Source of the DNA: Usnea hakonensis
Lineage: Eukaryota; Ascomycota; Lecanoromycetes; Lecanorales; Parmeliaceae
Length of the DNA: 64,000 bases
Direction of reading: 5' to 3'
Assembly (NCBI GenBank): GCA_013423325.1
Contig: BLJB01000067.1
Location: 186,001 to 250,000, forward strand
Shown here: positions 45,398 to 56,400 of the stretch, piece after piece
How the letters are laid out: every line of letters begins with the position of its first letter
How positions within the stretch are numbered: the first letter of the stretch is position 1
Program-made: the position numbers and the translations under genes
The notes under the pieces: model-generated
The model's database searches: none
Seen by the model: only the letters and a program-made list of their open reading frames with translations
Told to the model about the DNA's origin: nothing

Positions 45398-48300
45398 TCA
45401 TTCTCCTTCCCGTCCCACTTCGTGCAGCCACTTTCGCACTCCCTCTCTCAGAGTACTATCTGTGGGCAAGATCTCCCTTGCTCTGTGTGAGCCCCCCACA
45501 TTCTTCTCAGCACGCGATCGAGAGGACAGCTCATCACTGACGCTTTTGGCAACTTGCTCTAGGGCGCCCAAAACCATCTTTTTGCATTCGCTTCGATGAA
45601 CCTCCATTCCATGGTTTTCTTCATGAGGAGTATGGCGAGATGGCGATGGAGGTCGAGATGCAGCGCGAGAGGACGAACCGCTTTGAGCTAGGACACGCTC
45701 GACCGCGTCAATGAGAGTAGGGTCCATATCCATGATAGGTTCTTCGGTTATCTCTTCCTGGGAAGGATTGCCAGTGGTGCTGCTCTCCAGCAACGCATTG
45801 GCTCGATGATGAGGTGATGTTGCTTTCTTTCGTCGGAGACAAAGCCGAGTGACCGTGAAATTGGTAGTGTCTGCGATTAGCGTAGTGCAAATCTCCGTCC
45901 ATTCAGTGGCCGATTCACCGACTTCGCTCGGAGCGGGAGTCACGATAGTCGGCGTTGGCTCGGTTCGCATTGAGCGCTTCACATCCTCTTTGAGAGTGTC
46001 GTAAGGGCGGACTGCTTGAAGTGCAAAGTCTTGGTGATATCTTCGCAACCAGCCACCAACATCGACGGCTGATTCCGGGCCTCTGTGCAGAGATTCGTGG
46101 ACAGGGCTTCGCGTATGTTGTGGCTGACGGTCGTTGAAGCTGCTAACGGCAGTAGACCCGCCGAGAGGAGAACTTGCAACGGATGTGAAAGAAGAAGAAT
46201 AAGGGAAATTTGGAGGCAAGTCCACATCAACCACGCCATCGTCTTGATCGATTGAGAGCTTGAGAGGGAAACGATCACTCCCTAGTCTCTCTGGCACGTT
46301 CTTTGAAGGCGAAGCCCTGTCGGGCACCTGGCTCGTAATGTGCATATGCCTCGCGCTAGCAGGGCTAGGAGGTGTTGCGGTGTTACACTGTAGTGGACGC
46401 TGAGCTCTCCGGTTCATGTCCACCTCGTCGACCATTTGAGCAAGCTTGCTCATTGATTCTCGGCGGGGTAAGTCATTCGGTACCCCTGAGATCCCAAGAC
46501 CTTCTTGAGATGAAGCTAAGAGATCACTGTCCTCGGTAGATGAAGCACGCCGACCACTCCAGAATCCACTGATCATGCTGCCCCATCGACTCTCGGATTG
46601 CGAATCGGAGCTCGTGTTGCCGTGCTCGTTGCTTTCGGATCGGGATAGAGTGCGCTTCAAAGACAGGGAGGCAAAAGTTCCACTGGTCTCTGGTCTTGGA
46701 TCTGCCGCAGTGCCATATCGAGAGACTGATGAACGATTTGAAAAGTGAGTGGCAGGGATAACTGTGGGATCGATGACAGGTTCAGGTATGACGGTCGCTG
46801 TCGTAGTTGTGCTGCTTTTCCGCGTCACTGAGGCATCGGATGATATAGGTAGAGCGGCGCTCCTAATCGATCGCGCATCCGACGTTCTTCGGCTTCGATG
46901 TTGGATGCTCAGACCTTCAGCCGCAGCATCGTCAGATGGTGCCACATCTGACCCAGAGAAACTGATAGATCTTGCATGGGGCTTCACAGTGACAGCAGCA
47001 CGGATTTCCCCATTCCTTCTGTTCATCGCCTTACGCAAGGACTGTCGCCGTTGCATCGTGGCGCCTGAAGGGGGGGAATTAGAGTATCCAACGTTTGACC
47101 AGCTCGCATCTGCATGATCCTGCCCATGGGATGTGAGTTGTCTATGAGAGCCAGGGAGGAACGCAGAGAGTAGGAAGATTAGTCGGCGAGCAGTCATTTT
47201 ATCTTGCGACACCACGACGGTACGGTGTTGTATCGCGTTTACTTCACCGTTCGTGTAGTTCGAATGCTTGGCGTGTCGACGTCTGTAGCGACTCGGGCCT
47301 AGAGACTCCAACCACTCGGTGTGAGATCCAAGGAAGGCAGTGAGCAAGTTGAACAGAAAGAAATTCTGGTCTCGCCCTCCAACCCAAGCGCCAACTAATC
47401 GGGCTTCTTCTCTCCAAATGCCCCATCTAGGCTGGCCTGCAACAACTCTGCGAGTCTTCAACGCAAGGGCCACTCGGTTTCCAACTGCATCAGTGACGTT
47501 CTGGACTATCAAATATTGTTGCAATGCCCCAGCAGGTAGTTGTAAGGTCCGCTGCGTTATTGGCTTCTGCATGTTCGGCCTGGTGCCTAATCCTGAGTCA
47601 CGAATCTTGAGGTTTTCATCAAACATAATATCCAAGTATGGTGCTTCTTGTTTCACCAGTGCATCGCTGATCTTGCAACGAGCAACGATTTCTAGGGAAG
47701 ATAAGGCTCGGATCAGAATCGTCCAGTGTGCAATGACGTATTCAATGTCACGGTGAGAATCCAAAGCGATGCCGTCGACTGGAGCGCCCTCCTGTGACCA
47801 CGCCTGGGTGTTGATAGGCGCGAAACTCTTGAGACCCGATCTTTGTGGGGATGAGTGTTGCATGGACGGGGTAGATGGCCGTTGCTTATGCAATGGCATT
47901 TGGAGGAGGATAGCCACAGCGTAGGATGGGGTTTTCAGTTGCTTCGCTTTGGTCCTATTTTGAGCTGCAACGGGATCATTCTCGTGACGTGGCTGACCAC
48001 GAACCAACTTTGTTGGCTCGTCAATCTTTGGGGATGCATGAGACGTTTCCAGAGGATCGATAGAGAAGAGCCGAGTAATCAATATGGAAGAGGTGTTGGG
48101 ACGCGGAGGGTGTAGATCTGCATCCCGAGACTCGGCGGTGACGGACAGCGACTGGAGGTCTGCAGCTGTGGTTGACCGGGTCAGAGGGGTCTTCCTCATT
48201 GGAAATGCACCCGGGAACGACGCGTCTCTTGCAGCTGAGTGCAAGGACTTGTCATTTTCGGCGTACGGTGTCCTGGGTGGTCCAACATGGAGCTTCGTGC

Positions 48301-49006
48301 TAGAAACCGATGACAACCCTGTCGCACCAAACATGCAATCCAACAAGGCATCCGTCTCTTCCCGGCCCTCTCTTGCAATTTTGCTCTGGGTGGTCTCGCT
48401 GTCACTGGTTGCAGGCCGCAGAGTACTATTTCGTCTTCCAGCGTTGCTAAATAAGCCACCAAGCTCACTGACTGGTGAAAGGGGGGAGGTTGGTGACGTG
48501 AATATAGACTGCGCAGTTTGAGAGAAGGAAGACTGTCGGGTATGCGGAGCGGTGTGTGACTCTTTTGCACTGTCATTGCTTCTCCCTCCTCCTGATAAAG
48601 AACCCGCCTTCTGATGGCCGCTCTTGGACGTTTCCGGAAATGTAGCATTGCGCGCTTGAGGTATGGGTGGCGGAGGATGTGAGTCGTACAGAACACGATG
48701 CTGTGACGACAGAGCATTTGCATCCTGGGCTATAATGATTCGGACGTCTCGAGGACTCTGTATGTCCAAACCGCCACGGTCATCTGAGCTACTGGCCACT
48801 GCAGCCGTGGATGAATGATCGCCTTGCCTAAGAGGATAAGCATGGTGCTGTCCCTGCCGCAGCGCCTCGCCTTCGGGGTAGAGTAGATCGTAGGTATGCG
48901 CTTCTTCAGTGACCGACTCCAGCTGACGTTGACCTCTTGGGGTGTGAGGAGAGGGTGCAGTGGAAAAGAGCTGCCTGAGGCCGGAGACAGAAGACTGCAA
49001 GAACAT
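45398..49006 (-). CDS. LST4: FNIP/Lst4-like TORC1 regulator
   Basis: Single-exon frame of 1202 codons from ATG 49006. Lst4 partners Lst7 (folliculin) as a GAP complex for the Rag-type GTPase Gtr2, promoting TORC1 activity at the vacuole. Evidence is the FNIP-type layout: an N-terminal block DVRIIIAQDANAL near residue 85, a middle block LLDCMFGATGLSSV and a SSILITRLFS block, then YAVAILLQMPL, IEYVIAHWTILIRALSSLE, a FLFNLLTAFLGSHTEWLE segment, and RLIFLLSAFLPG. Long Ser/Pro-rich linkers separate them, as in other filamentous fungi. The C-terminal region has RLCLRRKKAT and a final helical KMVLGALEQVAKSVSDEL. The 5' flank has a GA-rich (CT-rich on the coding strand) tract. I am confident of the family, less so of strict orthology. 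Confidence 0.75.
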   Translation of the reverse strand: MFLQSSVSGLRQLFSTAPSPHTPRGQRQLESVTEEAHTYDLLYPEGEALRQGQHHAYPLRQGDHSSTAAVASSSDDRGGLDIQSPRDVRIIIAQDANALSSQHRVLYDSHPPPPIPQARNATFPETSKSGHQKAGSLSGGGRSNDSAKESHTAPHTRQSSFSQTAQSIFTSPTSPLSPVSELGGLFSNAGRRNSTLRPATSDSETTQSKIAREGREETDALLDCMFGATGLSSVSSTKLHVGPPRTPYAENDKSLHSAARDASFPGAFPMRKTPLTRSTTAADLQSLSVTAESRDADLHPPRPNTSSILITRLFSIDPLETSHASPKIDEPTKLVRGQPRHENDPVAAQNRTKAKQLKTPSYAVAILLQMPLHKQRPSTPSMQHSSPQRSGLKSFAPINTQAWSQEGAPVDGIALDSHRDIEYVIAHWTILIRALSSLEIVARCKISDALVKQEAPYLDIMFDENLKIRDSGLGTRPNMQKPITQRTLQLPAGALQQYLIVQNVTDAVGNRVALALKTRRVVAGQPRWGIWREEARLVGAWVGGRDQNFFLFNLLTAFLGSHTEWLESLGPSRYRRRHAKHSNYTNGEVNAIQHRTVVVSQDKMTARRLIFLLSAFLPGSHRQLTSHGQDHADASWSNVGYSNSPPSGATMQRRQSLRKAMNRRNGEIRAAVTVKPHARSISFSGSDVAPSDDAAAEGLSIQHRSRRTSDARSIRSAALPISSDASVTRKSSTTTTATVIPEPVIDPTVIPATHFSNRSSVSRYGTAADPRPETSGTFASLSLKRTLSRSESNEHGNTSSDSQSESRWGSMISGFWSGRRASSTEDSDLLASSQEGLGISGVPNDLPRRESMSKLAQMVDEVDMNRRAQRPLQCNTATPPSPASARHMHITSQVPDRASPSKNVPERLGSDRFPLKLSIDQDDGVVDVDLPPNFPYSSSFTSVASSPLGGSTAVSSFNDRQPQHTRSPVHESLHRGPESAVDVGGWLRRYHQDFALQAVRPYDTLKEDVKRSMRTEPTPTIVTPAPSEVGESATEWTEICTTLIADTTNFTVTRLCLRRKKATSPHHRANALLESSTTGNPSQEEITEEPIMDMDPTLIDAVERVLAQSGSSSRAASRPPSPSRHTPHEENHGMEVHRSECKKMVLGALEQVAKSVSDELSSRSRAEKNVGGSHRAREILPTDSTLREGVRKWLHEVGREGE

Positions 49007-49220
49007 GATTTTTACGGTATGAATGTATCAGTACACCGGGTCGTTATGAATGATGTGACCAGACTGGTAAGCCTTGCATGTCCACAGAGGCCATGTCAAG
49101 AAGCTCGATATTATCCGCTGCGGTCCGCTCTTTGCGATACATCATACACTACTGCAACGACAGAAAGCTAGCGCTTTGAGACTTTTCTCTCGAAAGCTCT
49201 GGACGAAAGAGCTTCTTTTG

Positions 49221-49269
49221 GAAGGAGAGAAGGAGAGAAAGAAAGAAAGAGAGAAAGAAAGAGAGAAAA
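49221..49269. repeat. GA-rich microsatellite (GAAA/GAGA)
   Basis: A 49-bp purine tract upstream of LST4; on the LST4 coding strand it is a pyrimidine tract, common in fungal promoters and leaders. Confidence 0.8.
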
Positions 49270-49550
49270 TGATGAGGCAGTAAGGACAGAGAAGCCGGTT
49301 GAGGCCAAATTGTAGTGAAGAGTGTAATAGGCGGTGAGGGACTTCTCGCTCGGGCACTTCCTTGATGGCAGATCCTCGGAGCAGTCCGAGGGTCTGACAT
49401 CTTAGTCATCCTCTCTATCACTTATCAGTACCTAGGTACCTTATATATACGGTACTTAAGCCTCGATAGGAGAATCATCTCAATTTGAGATACTTTATAT
49501 ATCTCTAAAGAGTCGCGTACGTTGTATCTTATGTAATTTCAATTAATACC

Positions 49551-49640
49551 ATGACGGAACAGGTATTCGAGACCTATCATAGCGATTGCCATTGCGGTGC
49601 CTTTAAATTCTCCGTGATATATTGTGGAATCGTCTTCTAA
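49551..49640 (+). pseudogene. possible fragment of a GFA/CENP-V-like gene
   Basis: A 29-codon frame starts at an ATG and includes SDCHCGAFKFS, matching the zinc-binding start of the glutathione-dependent formaldehyde-activating enzyme (GFA) fold. I could not find the expected later CxxC block in any plus-strand frame downstream, so this is either the first exon of an unresolved gene, a relic or chance. Confidence 0.25.
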
Positions 49641-50212
49641 AGGCACCCAAAGGCGATTTAATATTTCATAAACGAATCTTAAAAGGAAGGAACGGTATGG
49701 GATCGGTAAATTCCCGGTTTAAAAAAGTCATATTTATTCCCTAAGGTAGACTGTACCGCCACGACCTCATATGGCAAGATTTGTGAGAATGTGCACGCAG
49801 AAGATTCGTAGGCATACCTTGTTTTTGAACCATAACCGTTTCGCCAGGGCAATTGATGACTAAATGCGCCGTACGCCAGCCGCCGTAAGCCTCGTTGTGC
49901 GCCCAAAGTCCCAGTCTCCTGTTACGTTGGGATCTGCATTTGAGATGCTCGAAGCGGGAGATTTTGGCCGAGGTGTCCAGGAGAAGCCCGTGGGAGACTT
50001 GCTATTCAAAATATATCGAGCTTCTCCATGACGGAGAAGGCATAGTCGCCTCCCACACAGCTTGAGATGTCCGAGTGGCCAGGACTGCGCTGTTTAGTCC
50101 GATACCATCGACAAAGTTCCCTAGACCCTGAGATTTATGACTTCGCCATAAAGGGTATGGGAGCGTGTCCTTTCACTAAGGTATGATAGCCAACCTTTCA
50201 TCTAAGCCAATA

Positions 50213-52261
50213 TCATCTGGTGTTGAGGGTGCTTGGGTCGTCTGGTGGATAGAACCTAGTCGACTGTCAGCCAAGTCTACAAGGTATGGGTAAGAAAAGG
50301 CCTACCAAGCTGCTAGAGCAATGATCATATACAGTACTTGGAGAAGGACGCCCTCGAGCCTGTCACATTGTCAGAAGACTCAATGCACGACGTGCAGCTC
50401 TAAGACTTACCAATGAGACTTTCCATCCTGAATGAGATAATTGACGAGTAAGACAGCAACAAAAAGCACAGCAATTTGGAAGCCATCGAAAGCAAGGTTC
50501 ATGCTTGCGTTGCCTAAAATCCAGCCCAAGACAACAGTGAAGGGAATGACAAGCAGAGCAATCTGCATGCTGGATCCAACTGCGACTCCGATGGCTAGAT
50601 CCATTTTATCTTTGCAAGCTACCGTTACAGCTGTTGCATGCTCTGCTGCATTACCCACGATAGGGAGGAGGATCAACCCCACGAAGGTCCTTGAGACCGC
50701 ACCGTTCTCGGTAATCGCGTTGATGCTATCAACCATGAACTCGGCGCAAATAGCAACAAGTGCGGTTGAAGCAGCAAGGGTGAATAGAGCGACCCATCGG
50801 CTCAACTGAGGGAGCTCCTTCTCTTCTGGTTCTCGCATTGGCGTCTCCTGGGTGAGTGACCCGCCCATGGAGGCCGAGAAACCGGCACCTATGTTTGCAA
50901 CCGATCTAATGGAGTCCCCTTCTTCTACTTTGGTCCGTCGCTTCCCAACCTTTTTACTAGGCTCATTATACATGGATGCGTGAGACTTGAGCTGGAAAAA
51001 GAGATAGGCTGCGTAGACCAGCAGGAGTAGGATGGCGGTTCCGCGCGAAAGCTGGGTTATTCTTTCTGACTTCAGGGACTCTTTTTTTGGAAAGAAATTG
51101 TTAGCAAGTAAAAATACAACCTCGGAGATGAAACTTACGAAGCCCGTCTGCCCATGCTTGAAATGCTGCAGGGATAATTAAGCTCCCAACAGCTAGAGCC
51201 AGCAAGCTTGACGCCGTCTGCGCGACCGTTATGTTGAAATGTTGCTCCACCCGGTTCAGACCTCCGAAGAAGAAGCACATTCCCATGACGAGGAGGAGGT
51301 TCGATAATATGCTGCCAATTAGGGATTCCTGCACGATATCCACCTCACCCTTGACTAAGGCAAGAATGGAGACAATCAATTCGACAGCGTTGCTATCAGT
51401 ATTCAGTAATGGCTGTGTATGATCAGTCTTGAAGAACCTCACCCAAATGTCGCATTTAGCAACCCGCCAATGGTCTCCCCAGTCCGTAGAGCGATTTCCT
51501 CGGTTGCGTAGCTAAGCATAGCGGCAAGAGGGATAATGGCAATAAAATTGATTACAAATACTCCGACCCTGGGAACGCTCGTGTAATTGACAGCGATGCC
51601 GATGGGAACAAATATCAACAAGATATTGATCCAGGAGTTGAATAGAGTGGCCCTCAATTGCGATGCAATCGTAAAATTCTGTGTCTCTTTTCCCCACAAG
51701 CCCGACCTTGTTCGCGCTGTCTTCACTTCTTCCCCGTCGCTCTGTTTTTCGGTTTTCGCGAATCTCCTCCTTCTTGGCTTCCCTTCCGTCTCATCGGGTT
51801 TTATTTCTGATTCAACTGCAGTGGAAGCCTCTGTTGTCCCAGAGTCCTGACTATGTTCCTGGTCTCGACTGAAATCTTTCACCGATGATGCGCCTTCCAC
51901 AGGTGACTTGCCAAAGGAAGGCTGGGACGAGCAAGGCATGGTGTCTGCATGCTTGGGCTGCGGGAGTGTGTCTTGAATCTGTGATCTTCGCTGTTGCTCG
52001 ATTGCAGGCGTTATTTGGCTCTCGGAGCGATAGGTGGGTGCTGGTTGTAGTCCGCTCTCCTCGTCGGTTTGGCCTGCATCCTTGGTTCGCGTTCGGGTCT
52101 TGCGAAAAGGATTGTAATTTGGAGAATCGTCTTCGTCATTATACCAGGCTGCTTGTTTCGCAGCTGCTCGATATTTGTCTACATTTGCAAGCAAGCATCA
52201 GTATAGACCAGGCATCGCAAGGCATTGTCTAATGACTCTGATGGTAGTAGTACTTACGCAT
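50213..52261 (-). CDS. VCX1: vacuolar Ca2+/H+ exchanger (CAX family)
   Basis: Exchanges vacuolar protons for cytosolic calcium. Six coding exons: 52261-52258, 52178-51443, 51392-51139, 51080-50411, 50359-50306 and 50255-50213; the frame closes at 586 aa. The 4-nt first exon is the only ATG found that splices into the conserved frame; a longer start cannot be excluded. The N-terminal ~190 residues are hydrophilic and Ser/Arg-rich. Two opposed CaCA repeats follow, with ion-binding motifs GNAVE at 247-251 and GNAAE at 474-478. Between them is a hydrophilic loop (KVGKRRTKVEEGDS). The C-terminus is IIALAAWFYPPDD, as in fungal CAX proteins, recovered only after splicing two small 3' exons. About eleven hydrophobic helices are visible. 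Confidence 0.93.
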
Positions 52262-53431
52262 AACCTAGATACGATGATGGGAATTCAGGCGATGATGCGC
52301 AAGAGAGTGTTGAGAGCTTTGTTATGATCTGGCGCACATGTTTAGCCTTGACGAGCATTTGGGTGGGGTCATCGGTGTAGCCTTGCGTGAAAGGGTGGCG
52401 GGTGGTCGTCAGCTGGGCCGCAGGTAAGGCGCTGAGAGATGGAAGATGTGGCTAGAATTAGTTTAGGGCCAGGAAGGATGCAGATCTTTGGTCTTTGAGC
52501 CGACTGCTGAGTTTGTGGCTGACGTTGGAGCTTTTGAAGCCTTGAAGGTGTGAATGAAGCGCAGAGTGACAATGATATGATATGATATGATGGAGGGAAG
52601 TAAGTAGTACGAGTACATGGAGTGAAGAAGTTGAAGATGGACTTGTTTGCTAAATAAGGTACCTTGATACAAACAAGTCTCGGAATTGGTCTCAGTCTCA
52701 GAATGCCATGGCGGTAAAATACCGCGCCAAGAGAGCCTTGAAAAGTATAAATGTACTTAGTACAAACTCCCAAGGCCAAGCACCTAATGAAGTCTTGTTT
52801 TCTTTGCGCATACGTACTCCTGATTATTATTATTTAGACCCTCCAGGAATCAGGATTCTGTGAGGCCAACAAGGCTAAAAAGAAGACCGAAAAGCCTGGA
52901 AGTCTAGGACTACGTAATTTTGACCGTTTGTTTGTTTGATTAGTGGCATTATTTCCCCTTTTCCTTTCCCTTTCCCTTTTTCCCTCACAAGTAATGGCTT
53001 GGCAGCCCGTGCTGAAGTGAAGCTGAGTGCAGTAGGATATTATAGAGCCACGTTCACGTATCATATATGTACCAAGGATGATAATCAAACGTAATAATGT
53101 ACAACTGTTAATTACTCGGTTGCTTCATTGGAACTAATAATGGTCATTGCCACATCGCGAAAATTGCTCTCGTGAGCATTTATTTCCCGCGCGGTTGTCC
53201 GCGGGTTGCCCAAGCAATGCCTGGTTGCTGGTTGATGAGCGCCGGCTCGCGGAATACGCCTTGTAAATACAATACAACGTCCGACAGAGTCATCATCGTA
53301 TAAATACAATTACGCACTTCTGTAACCGATGCGAAACGCTGTCCCCCCCATGATGAAGCGTTTCATCCTGCTTGACCAGCCGCCGTGATAAATTGTATCA
53401 GTACGTCCTTTTGATAGCCGCATCTCCGGAT
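52262..53431. promoter_or_regulatory. divergent promoter region of VCX1 and IML1
   Basis: 1.17 kb between divergent start codons. It contains TTCCTTTCCCTTTCCCTTTTTCCC near 52966-52985, an ATATGATATGATATGATATGATGG run near 52572-52590, and CGCGCGGTTGTCCGCGGG near 53188-53205. Minus-strand frames at 52369-52779 look like 5' UTR by-products. Confidence 0.5.
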
Positions 53432-56400
53432 ATGGAAATTCAGGATCCTTCTCGTCCCATCCATGCCTCACATCTTCGAAACATGAGCACCAGCAATTCC
53501 ACCGTGTTTCATGGCGCAGTGCATGCAGATGAGACTGTGCCTGGAGCACGTATAGTATCCACAGCCCCTGAAGACAAATCTGGAGTCCCAGTCCGGCTAC
53601 TATGCAGCCTTTCAATTCATGACGAGAAATTTTCCAAAGAAGATGTCGTACTAAACTTGGCGCTTTTCCGTGACAGCGATGTAAAGGCGGGGACTTTGAT
53701 GCAGCTGACAGCTTTGAGGGGAAATCTTGACCAGGGTGTGAAGTCAGAAAATGTTATGCCAAAGCCCAAGTCTGCTGAGTATGTCCAAAGTGAAAATGTG
53801 GACACAAAACGCCACCATGTTTTCACTGCAAAAGCGATGAGCGAGGAGATGCTGCTGAAGCAACCAAATGCGCAGGTCTCCATTTCACGACGAGTTGAGC
53901 ATGCCTCGGGCTTTGAAAAAGGGAACCAGGTGTTAGTATCATTAGCTGAGAAGACTTCTTGCTATGCATCTCATGTCGAGATTGTCTTTCGAGATCAATA
54001 TCTTGCCCGTGCGGACATGTGGCGTCTGGTTTCCACCGAGCTGGCAAATCGCTGCATCTTTAGAGGTCAGAAGATTGTTTTCATGGAGAGCATCAAGGCT
54101 AGTATCAAAGCAATATTCGTAAAGGGCCGGAAAGTGCCATCTGCTTATTTCTCTACGTCCACCAAACCCATCTTTCGTAGCGAGTCTGCCCGCTATGTTA
54201 TATTGATCCAGATGTCTAAAGAAATGTGGGATTTTGACGCCGATGGGACCGGAGAAATCATGTTTGACAAAGTTATCAACGGCTTCCTTCCCGAGCTATT
54301 TAAGAGATGGGAACAGCTAAAAGTCAAGCATCTCGTCAGCATAGTACTATTCACGAGGCTGATATACGAAGATGGCCCGGCCACCAGCTCGCCCGTTGCA
54401 AAGCCCAGGCCAGGAAGACCCTACAAGCGAGACTGTGGAGATGACAAAGACTTCTTCCGTGTCGTAGCAAGTGATATGGCAAGCGGAGGATGGGCTGATA
54501 TTCTTAGTCAACTGAAAAGAGAATTCAGGGTATTTCTCCGAGACATTTCCATCCGAAAGCCCAGTGTGGGAGACCACGTACCACTGGAAGCAGACATCTC
54601 TTCGGCATTGGCAAATCCGCCTAGTCATGTGATCGCTGGTCGTCCGTCTGCGGCAACGCATGGAAACATTCTTGAGGCAATAAATTTGGCGTCGTTCCCA
54701 TTCTCGTCCGATTACATTGACCGTGACCTTGTCAGGGGTGGAGTGTCTATCGTATTATTGACCCCAAGCGCGGGTCTGTTCGAAGTAGACTACGACCTCC
54801 TGGTTGCCACTACTGAGAATCTAATTGACAACGGTGTCGCTATCGATCTGGTCTGCTTGACGAAAATGCCACTACATTCTGTTCCGCTGTTTAAGTATCG
54901 ATCGCCTCGTTCCGGCTGGAATGATCTAGCCGCTGAACAAACGCCTTACGTTGTCGAAAACCAAAGTACAACAGGCAGCCCACCAGGCCGTCCAAGTCAA
55001 GTGGTCAAGCCGAAGCCATCAGTGACACTTGAGCAGCCACATCGGAGCAAGGAAGCACTAGGAGGACCGTCAGAGCCCCAATGGAGCTATGGAATTCCAC
55101 ACTGGGTCGACGTTTCATTCTGGACTGCATCGCCGGACAAAGACCGCAGCGCAATGACCGCTCCGATCAAAAGGAAGAATAGGTCCAGTTTCGATGCGCC
55201 AAGGCACAAGACTTTCGTCCCTAGAGTGAAAATGTACGAGCTTCAGATGATGGGTGTCATGGAAAATGCTATCAGTGATGTATCAATCCCATATCTATCT
55301 CAGACTTTCGGCGCTTCGGCTGGTCCTCATAGAAGCACATTGTCTGCGAGCAAGTTTGGATCCCCAAGACCTGCGAGTATACATCCAACCCCCGAAACTT
55401 TTGGTTCGCAAAGTGACGGATCAGGCGGCCGTACACCAAAGCTCTCTACATCACTTTTGTCCGGACGGTCCAACATACAAACGAGCATAGGTCATTTGTT
55501 TCAGTGGATGGATGAGTATGATGACCTACTCTTTCGCCATCCTCTGGTAGCGAGAAACAGCGTTCGCAAGGCAATAACCACGCGTAATGTGTCTACAAGT
55601 CTCCGTTACAGCCCATCACTACTTGGAACTTCTGCTGGCACCCGTCAAGGTTCTACTAGCAGGACGAAGCACAGCTCTGATGAAGACATATTTCGTAGTA
55701 ATGCAAAGCTAGAGCGCCGCGCATTGCGGAAGAAAGTGAGTGGAAAGGGGAACGTTGCCAACACTGAAAGCAGCAAACAGAACGCTCGCCCTCCTCCAAA
55801 AAAGGCGCCGCGCCAGATCAGCTTTGGGCCTCTAGGGTTCGATTTCGCCAGGGCGAAGGCGACTGCCACCACGAGCACCGAACAATCTGCCGGCTATAAT
55901 ATTCCCAAGTCTCAAATAAGTCAAGGCTTCAAGTCACCATTTCCTATCAATCATATCGCCTCTTCGATGAAGCTGCCGAAAAAGACGCCCGGCAGCACGA
56001 CTGCAGGCAGGGTATCCGATGTCCAGGCGGCCAGCATGGATCAAGACTTGTCACGATCCTCAGACTCAGAGCCGCAGCAGACTTCAAGACCTATACCAAT
56101 CAGGAATCCTACTACCGTACGTATCAGCAGTGAAGGCGGACCTAAGAGCACAAGTGCTCGAAAATTTGCCGAACATGAGGCAGCTGCTCAATCGACAGAT
56201 AGATTTAGATCTTTGCAAGCGCTGGAAGATGACTATGCTTCTACATCAGATATTGAGCGGATCAACCATACTCACAAGCAACCAGGCATCTTGTCCCCCA
56301 ACTCTACACTGGCCCCTTGGCTGACAATGCTGAACCCCTCCAACCCTTCAAAGACAAAGACAGCAGTAGCTAGTCGGCTTGGAAGATGGCAACATATTTT

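Larger units (their letters stand above)
49007..50212. other. intergenic region between LST4 and VCX1
   Basis: It contains the LST4 promoter with a purine-rich tract and the VCX1 3' UTR. A short fragment with a GFA-like cysteine motif is listed separately. CCTAGGTACC palindromes occur near 49431-49440. Confidence 0.5.

Noticed and set aside
45398..49006. LST4-like gene as a generic Ser-rich unknown
   Set aside because: Several separate FNIP-type blocks occur in the right order, so the family call is favoured, though not certain.
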